NCBI GenBank assembly: GCA_002329325.1 | Contig: DCTX01000027.1 | Coordinates: forward strand, 1 to 49,855 | Origin: Anaerolineales bacterium UBA1429 | GTDB taxonomy: Bacteria > Chloroflexota > Anaerolineae > UBA1429 | Direction of reading: 5' to 3' | Length of the DNA stretch: 49,855 bases | In this document: positions 9,101 through 16,878 of the stretch, piece after piece | Position numbering within the stretch: the first letter of the stretch is position 1 | Layout: every line of letters begins with the position of its first letter | The notes under the pieces: model-generated | Told to the model about the DNA's origin: nothing | What the model saw: the letters and a program-made list of their open reading frames with translations, nothing else | The model's database searches: none | Translations under genes and position numbers: made by a program

Positions 9101-9760
9101 GCCCTCGCCGGCCACAGGCGGGTCGGTGGGGCGAAAGTAGGCCCGCGCCGCGATGATCTTGGGTGTGACGTGCAGGGGCCAGCCCTTGGGGAAGCCGAGG
9201 GGGTAGCTCCAGCCTTCGGCGGAGAACATGGGGTGGCTCAGGGCGATGCCGCTATCCACAATCGCGATGCGCACGCCTTGGCCGGCCGAGGCCTGCCCGC
9301 TGAGCTGCTGCCACAACTCGGGCGCGCCGATCATGCCCAGGGATTCGTACGCCGCCGGAGCAAACACCGCTTCCGGATAGACGCCCCGCACGCCGGGCAC
9401 CGCAAGCAGGCAGGCGACGGTCTCGCCGTCGTACTGGGGCACGCGCACCGCCAGCCCGCTATACGCCCGGCTAAAGGCCGCCTCCACCTGGGCCCCCGCC
9501 ACGCTTGCCGCGATCGCCTCCGCGACCTGCGCCTGGCTCTCCAGCGCCGAGGCAGCGGCCGGCCCCTCCAGGGCGAGCCCCTGGGCCAGCAGCGAGGGCG
9601 CCTCCAGTTGCACGATCACCCGCTCCCCCTCGCGCGCCGGCTGGGGCACGGGCTGCTGGGCGCCGACGCCGCCGGGGATCGAGAGGACGAACAGGATGCA
9701 GGCGGCCAGCCCGAGGCGATAGAGCATGTGGGCCAGTGACCCGGCCTTGGAGCGATGCAT
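6170..9760 (-). CDS. Secreted subtilisin-like serine protease (S8) with PA insert and C-terminal beta domains
   Basis: An extracellular protease of about 1196 residues. A signal peptide (about 12-35, ending GVGAQQ) is followed by an inhibitor_I9-like prodomain (to about 135). The S8 catalytic domain has D169 (IAIVDSG), H231 (HGTHAAA), oxyanion N338 (APAGNDG) and S548 (SGSSVAAAHVAG). GSS replaces the usual GTS. A protease-associated domain (about 375-480, with a CPF segment) interrupts it. The second half holds a FlaR/ThuA-like or Ig-like region, a PKD-like segment and a DUF11-like repeat, and the chain ends in YLPAILR. The start at 9760 follows AAGGAGAA; the frame is open to 9802. The gene is single, with a hairpin downstream. 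Confidence 0.92.
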   Translation of the reverse strand: MHRSKAGSLAHMLYRLGLAACILFVLSIPGGVGAQQPVPQPAREGERVIVQLEAPSLLAQGLALEGPAAASALESQAQVAEAIAASVAGAQVEAAFSRAYSGLAVRVPQYDGETVACLLAVPGVRGVYPEAVFAPAAYESLGMIGAPELWQQLSGQASAGQGVRIAIVDSGIALSHPMFSAEGWSYPLGFPKGWPLHVTPKIIAARAYFRPTDPPVAGEGTPTPGAAGSPHGTHAAAVAAGNLITATLYGQERSFSGVAPGAYLMNYRVFYPAASDGRERAYTTEILQAIEDAVADGAQVLYSGWSGDPANALAGAPVDEALRAAAAAGVVVVAPAGNDGPAEGTAGRIPGGLETPITVGAQGSPYGRALFGAPISQTVGPLSLAAVAGPGEDGDLACAPLGQNLTGMAALVRRGGCPFADKAYHAEQAGAALVLIYNTDDTVSDMACTGDYCDAGEVTVPTAMLTGGVGAQLLAWLAEPGATPQIALSPTGRVLSDSPELVAPASSRGPAYLRLLKPDLIAPGVGVVAAGWDAAQPGAAYVALSGSSVAAAHVAGAAAGLLQAHPDWGHDEVKAALMGTARLGAPGELPRWTGVLDRGAGMADLSRAADPTLLFAPASLSQPALTAGVARQIVVDVHDLRDAGDPIAWQVQIAPSEGLSLTGPDTITTTAGATTPFTLTWEVAPGRTGDVEAMVTLEQGGDAYRLPAWGHAQATPEAGRILLIDNDTEFSGGGANTRPAVEAALQALGVAYDVWDADALYGAAQTFPDLETLQRYAAVVWTVGEKRNPDGTFIYHTPPTARDQQLLMSYLDGGGRLLAMGQNLASATDNGLDPELTWGRSALYHGYLGAHWLQDDVFGGSGAPAEAVAVAGLAGAFLQGMSLDLGPVGTGMHNQTSLDELGLGGSPQGYDAALVQPVAAALNAAPLGQGLVMLAKAEEPTLERPEPSTPYRVLHQSFGLEGVNERSGVATAAELLDRQLDWLLDEVQVEVHEGLTGGPFALARLEATATSSVGAAMAGYRWRVEGGGGERLVESPGPQVHVLFEETGSYTVTVEATDVLGHKAVGQGSVRVFSGGASDLAVDQTLAAPGDLLEYTVTVANTEPITVAGAFTLPLPIHTTYAGHSQATWDGEALTWSGELGPGETHVAQLTVEIEPALAGPYTVEAAAEFAVEGETFQRRVSTLVRQRIYLPAILR

Positions 9761-9817
9761 GGGTTCTCCTTCCGGCGTAGGCAACGTGGGGCGCAGAGTC
9801 ATCGTCGAGGCGGCGCG

Positions 9818-11116
9818 CTAGGAGAGCCAGAAGCGGGTTACGTCATCCTCCCAATCCTGGTAGGCCTCCCAGATGCGCTCAAAGTAGGGGCGCTCCGCCA
9901 CAAAGGCATCCACCAGCCCCTGCACCAGCGTCTCGCGCTGGGCGGGCGAGAGTGCGCGCCCCCGCCGGATGTAGGATGCGGAGCGCGCGTAAAAGAGCGG
10001 CAAGAGCGCCTCGGCGGCCTTGTCCGGATCGCCCTCGCCCTTGTTGTAGACCGTCGCGAACTCGTAGACGACCCGCGCCCACAACCTGTCGGCAAAGTCG
10101 AACTCGTCGGCGGGCTGCTCTCGCAGCGCCAGCACCTCGTCCAGGGTCTGCTCTTCCAGGATGGCGCGCCACTCCTCCTCGTAGGTGTGCGAGCCCTCGC
10201 GAAATGCGCTCAGAAGCACCTCGGCGTGGTCCGGGCCGGGGGGCACACGATCGTAGCCGGCGCGGGCGCCGCGGAAGGGCGCCGAGAGCGGCTGCGCCAG
10301 AGACATCCAGGTGCGGCGGTTGACGGTGAGCAGGCGAAAGAGGGTGCCAAAGGTGTGCAGAAAGCGCGGGTCTGCGGTGGCTGCGGGCTCGCCCCCGCCG
10401 GGGCCGCGATACCCCAGGTCGACCTGGGCCAGCCTGACCTGCTCGGTGAGGGCATAGATGGCCAGCCAGACGTTGATCCCAAAGCGAGAGACGTGAGTCT
10501 CCCACACATCATAGGCGGCCAGCTCGGTTGCCACGGCGCCCGAGACGCAGAATTCGCCCGCCAGGGGCTCCCGCAGGTCGGACCCCAAAAAGACGCGCAG
10601 GAAGGGGTAGACCAGGTTGTCCGTAAGCGCCGCGTCATAGGCGCTGCGCTGGTAGCACCCCATAACCGCCTGATCGCCCTGCAAGACGGGGTTGATCAGG
10701 GCGGGCAACCACTCGGGCTTGATGCCGGGCGCCCTGGCCTCGAGCACCAGACAGGCCTTGACCTCCAGGCGCCCCGCCGCCTCCAGGATCGCGCGGATGG
10801 CAGTGCCCTTGCCGTTGGGCCCCTGGTACTCGATCCAGAACGGTTCCACATTGGGGGGCAGATCGGCCTCGCGAAAGTGGCGCACCGTGTTATCGGACGA
10901 GCCGCCGTCGGCATTCATCAGCACGATCTGGTAGCCGCCCAGGTAGGTGCGGATGCCCTCGAGCACCGCGTCAACCACCTCGGCGATGGTGCGGCCGTTG
11001 CGATGGCTGGGGATCCCGATGAGCAGATCGGCGCGCCGAAGCAGACGGATGCGGCGCAAAGCTTCTCGGGGCAGGCTCGATTCGTATTGCAGAATGCTGT
11101 TGCCGGATAAAGCCAT
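9818..11116 (-). CDS. GT-A glycosyltransferase, GT81-like (glucosyl-3-phosphoglycerate synthase related)
   Basis: A 432-aa protein with the GT-A start LLIGIPSHRNGRTIAEVVDAV, a nucleotide-binding MNADGGSSDNT and GKGTAIRAI. These match the layout of GpgS/MpgS-type enzymes, which attach sugar to phosphoglycerate for compatible solutes or polysaccharide primers. Where family members carry the metal-binding DSD, this protein has LVLEARAPGIKPEW, so the DxD seems lost or moved. The C-terminal ~150 residues are helical and rich in acidic and aromatic residues. Start ATG follows GAGAGG. An extended -10 lies about 90 bp upstream. The subtilase follows 57 bp downstream and may be co-transcribed. Substrate not assignable. 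Confidence 0.65.
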   Translation of the reverse strand: MALSGNSILQYESSLPREALRRIRLLRRADLLIGIPSHRNGRTIAEVVDAVLEGIRTYLGGYQIVLMNADGGSSDNTVRHFREADLPPNVEPFWIEYQGPNGKGTAIRAILEAAGRLEVKACLVLEARAPGIKPEWLPALINPVLQGDQAVMGCYQRSAYDAALTDNLVYPFLRVFLGSDLREPLAGEFCVSGAVATELAAYDVWETHVSRFGINVWLAIYALTEQVRLAQVDLGYRGPGGGEPAATADPRFLHTFGTLFRLLTVNRRTWMSLAQPLSAPFRGARAGYDRVPPGPDHAEVLLSAFREGSHTYEEEWRAILEEQTLDEVLALREQPADEFDFADRLWARVVYEFATVYNKGEGDPDKAAEALLPLFYARSASYIRRGRALSPAQRETLVQGLVDAFVAERPYFERIWEAYQDWEDDVTRFWLS

Positions 11117-11208
11117 AGCCTCTCACCACCTCTGATCTGTCGGCGCCACGACCGACACGGCCCGTTCCCGCCTGGCCAGAGCGCCCGCTGCCGGCGCACG
11201 CCGAGCCC

Positions 11209-11214
11209 ATTATA
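11209..11214 (-). promoter_or_regulatory. Extended -10 for the GT81-like gene
   Basis: TGGTATAAT on the minus strand, with the TATAAT hexamer at 11209-11214. No good -35 is present, so an extended -10 would have to suffice. Confidence 0.5.
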
Positions 11215-11343
11215 CCACAGTCCAGCCGTGAGCAGTGAAAAGCTCGGCGACAGCCTGGGCAGCAGGTGGCGGTGCGCCGCCCTCCCGTGTATACTACCCC
11301 CAGCCTACTAGTAGCCCCTCGATTGGGGGCGGGAGGAAATCGC

Positions 11344-11970
11344 ATGAACGAACTACTGCGCGGCATCGAGTGGCTGGGACATGCCAGTTTTCGGCTCCTG
11401 GGCGAGAAGGTGATCTACATAGACCCGTGGCAGCTCAGCGGGGGACCGGCGGCGGATCTGATCCTGGTCACCCACGGTCACGGCGACCACCTCTCTCCCG
11501 ATGACATCGCCAAGATCAGCACGCCCGAGACGGTGTTCGTCTGCTCGGCCTCTTGCGCGGACCAGTTGCAGGGCACCGTGCACGCCGTGCGTCCCGGCGA
11601 CGTGGTCGAGGTGGGGTCGGTGCGCATCGAGGCCGTGCCCGCCTACAACACCAACAAGCCCAACCACCCCAAGGAAGCGGGGCACGTGGGGTATGTCGTC
11701 GAGATCGAGGGCCGCCGCATCTACCACGCCGGCGATACCGACGTGATCCCCGAGATGGGGCAGATCCGTTGCGATGTGGCCATGCTGCCCATGGGGGGCA
11801 CCTACACGATGGATGCCGCCGAGGCGGCCGAGGCCGTCAAGCTCATCAACCCCCAGGTGGTGATCCCCATGCACTGGGGACGCATCGTGGGCAAGCAGGA
11901 CGATGTGCGCCGCTTCCGCAAGCTGGCTCCCGAATCGGTCGAGGTCGTAGTCCTCGAGCCCACCGCCTAA
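11344..11970 (+). CDS. Metallo-beta-lactamase-fold hydrolase, UlaG/UPF0173-like
   Basis: A 208-aa metal-dependent hydrolase. The first metal motif is THGHGDHLSP (HxHxDH), a further ligand lies in HAGDTDV, and the late histidine is in VIPMHWG. The IEWLGHASFRL start is characteristic of the UlaG/UPF0173 branch, which lacks the extra domains of other MBL proteins. The substrate cannot be read from sequence; UlaG itself opens ascorbate-6-phosphate lactone, but no ascorbate genes are here. Start ATG at 11344 follows GGGAGGAAAT; an in-frame ATG at 11266 lies upstream of a likely TATACT -10 (11290-11295) and is rejected. Single gene, convergent with the AMMECR1 gene. Confidence 0.85.
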   Translation: MNELLRGIEWLGHASFRLLGEKVIYIDPWQLSGGPAADLILVTHGHGDHLSPDDIAKISTPETVFVCSASCADQLQGTVHAVRPGDVVEVGSVRIEAVPAYNTNKPNHPKEAGHVGYVVEIEGRRIYHAGDTDVIPEMGQIRCDVAMLPMGGTYTMDAAEAAEAVKLINPQVVIPMHWGRIVGKQDDVRRFRKLAPESVEVVVLEPTA

Positions 11971-12039
11971 CCAACGCGCCATGGTGGCGGGGCGCTGCCC
12001 AAATGCCCTCACGGGCCGGGCGGCGCCTCACCTCGGCGG

Positions 12040-12555
12040 CTAGTAGTAGCGGTCGACGCGGAATCGGTACAGCCGGTAGGGCTCCCGGGGATGGATGCCC
12101 GCCTTGCGCAGGGCGATGTCCACCTGCTCCTCGGCCGTCTCCACGCCCTCCAAGTTGGGCAGCAACAGCCCCCGGCGGGCGCCCCGCTCGACGATGACCC
12201 CATACTGCACGGGATCCAGCTCGGCGATGGATTCGATCGGCTCCGCCTCGCTCAGCACGTCCACCGAGATCTCGAGATCGGCCAGCTCCTCCGGGCGGAC
12301 CGGGGGAAAGCGGGGATCGCGGGTGGCCGAACTGATGGCGTTCTGGATCACCTCACGCACCACATTGGGCTGGGTGGGCTCGATGGTGCCGATGCAGCCA
12401 CGCAACTGGCCCTGGCGATGCAGCGACACAAAGGCGCCCGCCCGTCGCTGCTCCTGCCCCTCGAGCTCCGCGGGCGCCGAGAGGCGCTGGCCCGAGCGCA
12501 CATAGCTCTCGATGGTGCGGCGCGCCAACTGCACAAGAGGATGCTCGGTTGCCAT
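12040..12555 (-). CDS. AMMECR1-domain protein
   Basis: A 171-aa single-domain protein with the signature LRGCIGTIEP and the downstream SSATRDPRFPPV and DLEISVDVLSEAEP blocks. It corresponds to the 'AmmeMemoRadiSam system protein A' family, whose biochemical role is unknown; in many bacteria it sits with a MEMO1 homologue and a radical SAM enzyme. Neither is next to it here. The start ATG follows TAAGGAGG. It lies 63 bp downstream of dus on the same strand, so the two may be co-transcribed, which may hint at an RNA-related role but proves nothing. Confidence 0.9.
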   Translation of the reverse strand: MATEHPLVQLARRTIESYVRSGQRLSAPAELEGQEQRRAGAFVSLHRQGQLRGCIGTIEPTQPNVVREVIQNAISSATRDPRFPPVRPEELADLEISVDVLSEAEPIESIAELDPVQYGVIVERGARRGLLLPNLEGVETAEEQVDIALRKAGIHPREPYRLYRFRVDRYY

Positions 12556-12618
12556 GGATCGCTTCCTCCTTACGTGTCGAGCTCTTGCAGCCGGACCCGC
12601 TCCGCGGACCGGGCCCTC

Positions 12619-13623
12619 TCAACCTTGCGGCGACCAGGCCTCCAGCGCGGCGAACAGCTCGCCTACCCCCTCGCAGGCCAGCAGGGGCGGACGCATCTGG
12701 CTCGCGCCGGGCAGGCCCTGGATATAGCGCACGATGTGCTTGCGAAAGACCACCACGCCCAGCCGCTCGCCATATTGGGCCACCATCCACAGCGCGTGGC
12801 GGCGGATGAGCGCCAGGCGTTCGGTCCAGCCCACCTCGGCGATGGGGCGCCGCGCGAAAATCCAGGGGTTCCCTATGGCCCCCCTACCGATCATCACGGC
12901 GGCGCAGCCCGTGGCGTTCTTGATGGCCTCGATGTCCTCCACGCTGCGCACGTCGCCGTTGGCCACCACCGGCACCGACACGGCCCGCTCCACCTCGGCG
13001 ATGGCGCCCCAATCGGCCCGCCCGCTATATTGCTGCGAGCGGGTGCGCCCATGCACGGCGATCAGAGCGATGCCGCTATCCTCCAGGATGCGCGCCACCT
13101 CCAGGTAGTTGCGCGAGGCCTCGTCCCACCCCAGGCGGATTTTAGCGGTGACGGGGACGGGCAGCGCGTCCACCAGGCGGCGCGCCAGCCGTCCGATCAG
13201 GCGGGGGTGGCGCAGCAGGGCGGACCCACGTCCCCCGCCCACCACCCGACGGGCGGGACAACCCAGGTTCAGGTCGATGACATCGGGGCGCAGCGCCATC
13301 AATCGCTCGGCCGCCGCCAGCAGCTCGTCCTCGCCGGCGCCCAGCAGTTGCAGGGCCACCGGACGCTCCGCCTCGCTGAAATCGGCGATCTGGTCTGTGG
13401 TGCGCGATCCGCCGTGCACCACCGCCAGATCGGTGATGCAGGCTGAGTAGCTGATGGCGGAGCCCATCTCGCGGCAGATGGAGCGAAAGGGCAGGTCCGA
13501 GAAGCCCGCCATGGGGGCGAGGATCGTATCGCCATAGATGGGAATGGCGCCCACGAAGAAGGTGGGCCTTTGGCCGATCTCGACCCGGTCTGTCAACTGG
13601 CAGGCGGGCGGTGCGGCAGACAT
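12619..13623 (-). CDS. tRNA-dihydrouridine synthase (Dus family)
   Basis: An FMN enzyme that reduces uridine to dihydrouridine in tRNA D-loops. The 334-aa chain has the TIM-barrel entry LAPMAGFSDLPFRSICREMG, the catalytic cysteine in NLGCPARRVV, the tRNA-binding HGRTRSQQYSG and the FMN phosphate motif MIGRGAIGNPWIF, followed by the helical domain. It is nearest the DusB type. ATG at 13623 follows AGGGAGAGAAACG; the frame extends to 13767 but the upstream part overlaps the divergent promoter region and has no family similarity. It heads a probable two-gene unit with the AMMECR1 gene. Confidence 0.93.
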   Translation of the reverse strand: MSAAPPACQLTDRVEIGQRPTFFVGAIPIYGDTILAPMAGFSDLPFRSICREMGSAISYSACITDLAVVHGGSRTTDQIADFSEAERPVALQLLGAGEDELLAAAERLMALRPDVIDLNLGCPARRVVGGGRGSALLRHPRLIGRLARRLVDALPVPVTAKIRLGWDEASRNYLEVARILEDSGIALIAVHGRTRSQQYSGRADWGAIAEVERAVSVPVVANGDVRSVEDIEAIKNATGCAAVMIGRGAIGNPWIFARRPIAEVGWTERLALIRRHALWMVAQYGERLGVVVFRKHIVRYIQGLPGASQMRPPLLACEGVGELFAALEAWSPQG

Positions 13624-13717
13624 CGTTTCTCTCCCTATTGAGTCGTTGCAGTCAGTGTAGCCGCGGGCCCACCGGGGGTCAAACGGCCACCCGCCTGCTT
13701 GGTCAGCGGCAAAGCGT

Positions 13718-13746
13718 TTGACACGCCGAGAGCCCTTGGCTAGAAT
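13718..13746 (+). promoter_or_regulatory. Promoter of the DUF1015-serA operon
   Basis: A perfect TTGACA (13718-13723), an exact 17-bp spacer and TAGAAT (13741-13746). It implies a leader of about 145 nt before the first gene. Confidence 0.8.
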
Positions 13747-13800
13747 GGCGCCAGTTCCATCGGCCACGAGCGGCGCGCCATGAAGGCCGCCAAGGCAATA

Positions 13801-13867
13801 GCGCCCACTGCCCCCGCGTGCAGCCCGGCTTGTCTCCGGCGCGCTCTGGGGGGGCGGTTACGGGCGC
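13801..13867 (+). other. Structured 5' leader of the DUF1015-serA operon
   Basis: Within the predicted leader, GCGCCC (13801-13806) can pair with GGGCGC (13862-13867), CCCCC (13811-13815) with the G-run at 13848-13854, and GCG (13816-13818) with CGC (13840-13842). The structure is followed by TTTGTT. It could be an attenuator or protein-binding leader. It matches no riboswitch I recognise, and in DNA this GC-rich chance folding is common. Confidence 0.3.
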
Positions 13868-13898
13868 TTTGTTCGTAATCCATCCACGAGGAGCCTGA

Positions 13899-15200
13899 AT
13901 GCCCGAAATCAGACCGTTTCGCGGCTTGCGCTACGCCCCGACGCATCTGGCGGCCGAGGTGTTGGCGCCCCCCTTTGACGTGATCGACGGGCAGGGGCGG
14001 CAACGCCTGCTGGAGGCCTCGCCGCATAACGTGGTGCGCATCGACAAGGGTCCCCAAGGTCACGATGAGAGCTGGTACGCCCAGGCCGCCGAGATCAAGG
14101 CGCAGTGGCTGCAGGATGGCATCCTGCAGCAGGACGATACCCCCGCCCTCTACGGCTATCGCCAGGTCTACACCGTGGATGGCCAGGAGCGCCAGCGGCT
14201 GGGCCTGATCGCCGCGGTGCGGCTGCAGCCCTGGGGCCGCGGCATCCATCCCCACGAGCTGACCCGCACGGGGGATCGCGCCGACCGCCTCAAGCACATG
14301 CGCGCCCTCGGCGCCAACATGAGCCCCGTCTTTGGCCTCTACAGCGATCCCGAGGGCGAGACCGATGCCCTGCTCCAGCGGGAGGGCGAGCCCTTGCTAA
14401 TGGATGCCGAGCTCGACGGGGTGGCCCAGAGCTTCTGGCGCATCACCGATGCCGCGGCGGTGGCGGGCCTGCAGCGCTTCTTGGCCCAGAGCGAGGTCGT
14501 CATCGCCGATGGCCACCATCGCTACGAGACGGCCCTGGCCTACCAGGCCGAGCGGCGCGCCGCCGAGGGCGATCCAGAGGGCATCCAGGCCTATGATTAT
14601 GTCATGATGTATCTGACCCGCGCCGAGGCCCCCGGCCTGACCATCCTGCCCACCCATCGCATCATCGTGGGCGCGCAGGAGCTGAACCAGGAGTCGCTGC
14701 TGCATGAGCTGCACGTCGACTTTGAGATGCGCCCGCTGTGGGACCGCAGCCACTGGCAGCAGGCCCTGGCCGAGGCGGCCGGCGACGGCGTGGCGCTGGC
14801 CCTGGTGTTGCCCGACATGGGCGCCTATATCCTGCGCCTGCGCGACCGGAACCGGCTGGGCATCCTGGCGCCCGATGCGCCGCCGGAGCTGCGCAGCCTG
14901 GATGTGACCGTGCTGCAGAAGCTGATCTTGGGGCCGCTGCTGGGAATCTCGGCCCAGAGCCTGGCCGCAGGCGAGGGCGTATCCTATACTATAGATGCCC
15001 ATGCGGCCATGGCCGCCGTGGACGCGCGCCAGGCTCAGGCGGCCTTCCTGCTGAACGCGACCACCGTCGCCCAGGTCTGGCAGGCGGCCTCACACGGGAT
15101 GACGATGCCCCAAAAGAGCACCTACTTTTATCCCAAGCTGCTGACGGGCCTGGTCTTTTACCCGCTCCTGGCTCCGAGCATCCCTGGGGGGGAGGCATGA
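13899..15200 (+). CDS. DUF1015 family protein
   Basis: A 433-aa protein that starts MPEIRPFRGLRY, has the early block LAPPFDVI and the central DGHHRYETAL, and ends with PQKSTYFYPKLLTGLVF; these three are the family hallmarks. DUF1015 is often annotated as an uncharacterised 'HTH domain/SpoOJ-like' protein and is frequently the neighbour of serA and serC in bacteria and archaea, which suggests a role near serine biosynthesis. Here its TGA overlaps the serA start (ATGATGA), so translation is coupled. The ATG follows ACGAGGAGCC. Confidence 0.9.
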   Translation: MPEIRPFRGLRYAPTHLAAEVLAPPFDVIDGQGRQRLLEASPHNVVRIDKGPQGHDESWYAQAAEIKAQWLQDGILQQDDTPALYGYRQVYTVDGQERQRLGLIAAVRLQPWGRGIHPHELTRTGDRADRLKHMRALGANMSPVFGLYSDPEGETDALLQREGEPLLMDAELDGVAQSFWRITDAAAVAGLQRFLAQSEVVIADGHHRYETALAYQAERRAAEGDPEGIQAYDYVMMYLTRAEAPGLTILPTHRIIVGAQELNQESLLHELHVDFEMRPLWDRSHWQQALAEAAGDGVALALVLPDMGAYILRLRDRNRLGILAPDAPPELRSLDVTVLQKLILGPLLGISAQSLAAGEGVSYTIDAHAAMAAVDARQAQAAFLLNATTVAQVWQAASHGMTMPQKSTYFYPKLLTGLVFYPLLAPSIPGGEA

Positions 15201-16798
15201 TGAGAATCCTGGTAACGGAAACCATTGGCGCCAGCGGCCTGCAACTGCTGCAGGAGCATGCGGAGGTCGATCAACGGCTCAAGCTGAGCCATGCCGCCCT
15301 GCTGGAGATCATCGGCCAGTACGATGGGCTCGTGGTGCGCAGCAGCACCGACGTCAACGCCGAGCTGCTGCAGGCGGGCGAGCGCCTGCGGGTGGTCGGC
15401 CGGGCCGGCACCGGCGTGGACAACATCGATGTGGACGCTGCCACCAAGCTGGGGATCCTGGTGGTGAACGCGCCGGCCGGCAACTCGAACGCCGTCGCCG
15501 AGCACACCATCACGATGATCCTGACCCTGGCGCGGCGCGTCTTTCCGGCGGTGAGCGCCCTCAAGGCGGGCCGCTGGGAAAAGAGCCACCTGCAGGGGAT
15601 CGAGGTGCGGGGCAAGGTGCTCGGTCTGGTGGGCCTGGGCCGCATCGGCCGCATGGTGGCCTCCAAGGCCCGCGGGCTCGAGATGCGCGTGGTGGCCTTT
15701 GACCCCTTTGTGGCGCCCAGCGGCGCCGCCTCCCTCGGCGTCCAGTTGGTCTCGCTGGAGGAGCTGCTCTCCACTTCTGACTTTATCTCGGTGCACACGC
15801 CCCTGACTCCCGCCACCCGCGGCATGATCGGCGCTGCGCAGTTGGCGCTGGTCAAGCCGGAGGCGTTCATCGTCAACTGCGCCCGGGGCGGCCTGATCGA
15901 TGAGCGAGCCCTGTGCGAGGCGTTGGCCGCGGGTCGCCTGGCGGGCGCCGGCCTGGACGTGTTCGAGACCGAGCCCGTCTGCGACCAGGAGCTGGTCTCC
16001 CTGCCCAACGTCATCGCCACGCCACACCTGGGCGCCTCCACCGCCGAGGCTCAGGAGAACGTCTCGCTGGATGTCGCCAAGGCCATTGTGGACTATATCG
16101 AGGGCAAGTTCCCCGAGACCCCCGTGAACGTGCCCTACCTGGCGCCCCAGGCGGCGGAGTACCTGCTGCCGTACATCGATCTGGCGGAGCGCATGGGTAG
16201 CTTTTTCGTGCAGTGGCGCGCCCGCATCTCGGGGCCCATCGAGCTGGTCTACACGGGCGAGCTGTGCGATTACGATACCCGCGTGCTGACCTCGGCCTTC
16301 CTGGCGGGGCTCCTGCGGCCTATCACCGCCGAGCCGGTCAATGTGGTCAATGCGCGCCACATCGCCGCCCAGGCCGGCCTCGAGGTCTCTGAGACGTGTC
16401 TGGCGCGCCAGGATCGCCACGGCAGCCGCATCTCGGCCACCGTGGTGAACGGCGACGAGCCCAGGGACATCACCGGCACGGTGATCAACCAGGAACCCCA
16501 CATGACGCGGCTGGACGGCCAGAGCCTGACGTGCGCACTGCAGGGGCACATGCTGGTGGACGCTCACCACGACCGCCCCGGCATCGTGGGCAACCTGGGC
16601 CAACTGCTGGGCGCCCGCAACGTCAACATCTCCTTCGCCCAACTGGGCCGCACCAGGCGCGGCGGCCAGGCCATCCTGATCCTGGGGCTGGACGAGGCCC
16701 TGCCGGCCGCCGTGCTGCCCGAGATCCTGGACCTGCCCAACATCGTGCGGGCGCGACCGGTCGAGCTGCCGCCGCTGCCCGGCTTCGACGAGCGCTAG
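15197..16798 (+). CDS. serA: D-3-phosphoglycerate dehydrogenase
   Basis: It oxidises 3-phosphoglycerate to 3-phosphohydroxypyruvate with NAD, the first step of serine synthesis. The 533-aa chain is the long form: substrate-binding and NAD domains with GLVGLGRIGRMVA, catalytic Arg in NCARGGLIDE, Glu in DVFETEP and His in TPHLGAST; then an intervening ASB domain (about 325-455); and a C-terminal ACT domain (MLVDAHHDRPGIVGNLGQLL), where serine feedback usually acts. Two adjacent ATGs (15197 and 15200) are possible starts behind GGGGGGAGG; I took the first. The frame is open far upstream through the DUF1015 gene but that part is not coding. No serB or serC is nearby. Confidence 0.97.
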   Translation: MMRILVTETIGASGLQLLQEHAEVDQRLKLSHAALLEIIGQYDGLVVRSSTDVNAELLQAGERLRVVGRAGTGVDNIDVDAATKLGILVVNAPAGNSNAVAEHTITMILTLARRVFPAVSALKAGRWEKSHLQGIEVRGKVLGLVGLGRIGRMVASKARGLEMRVVAFDPFVAPSGAASLGVQLVSLEELLSTSDFISVHTPLTPATRGMIGAAQLALVKPEAFIVNCARGGLIDERALCEALAAGRLAGAGLDVFETEPVCDQELVSLPNVIATPHLGASTAEAQENVSLDVAKAIVDYIEGKFPETPVNVPYLAPQAAEYLLPYIDLAERMGSFFVQWRARISGPIELVYTGELCDYDTRVLTSAFLAGLLRPITAEPVNVVNARHIAAQAGLEVSETCLARQDRHGSRISATVVNGDEPRDITGTVINQEPHMTRLDGQSLTCALQGHMLVDAHHDRPGIVGNLGQLLGARNVNISFAQLGRTRRGGQAILILGLDEALPAAVLPEILDLPNIVRARPVELPPLPGFDER

Positions 16799-16813
16799 GC
16801 CTATACGCAGCAA

Positions 16814-16850
16814 AACGGGCGGCTCTATCTGGAGCCGCCCGTTGCTTTTT
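16814..16850. terminator. Bidirectional rho-independent terminator
   Basis: A perfect 12-bp stem (16814-16825 with 16832-16843) has a 6-nt loop; GC and then TTTTT (16846-16850) follow on the plus strand after serA. Read on the minus strand the same stem is followed by TTTT, so it also ends the nitroreductase transcript. Confidence 0.9.
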
Positions 16851-16878
16851 GCGAGTCGGGCCTATGGGACGAGCCCGC

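Noticed and set aside
8051..9739. 562-aa open frame on the plus strand opposite the subtilase
   Set aside because: It is an antisense shadow in GC-rich DNA: Arg/Gly/His/Gln-rich without family motifs, and fully covered by a well-supported protease.
12556..12618. Possible hairpin between dus and the AMMECR1 gene
   Set aside because: The pairing is imperfect and lacks a T-run; it is not convincing as a terminator.
13740..14297. 185-aa minus-strand frame over the DUF1015 start and promoter
   Set aside because: It is antisense to a supported gene and shows no domain or ribosome-binding site.
14738..15196. Extension of the serA frame upstream of 15197
   Set aside because: It overlaps the DUF1015 coding sequence in another frame; SerA similarity begins exactly at MRILVTE.
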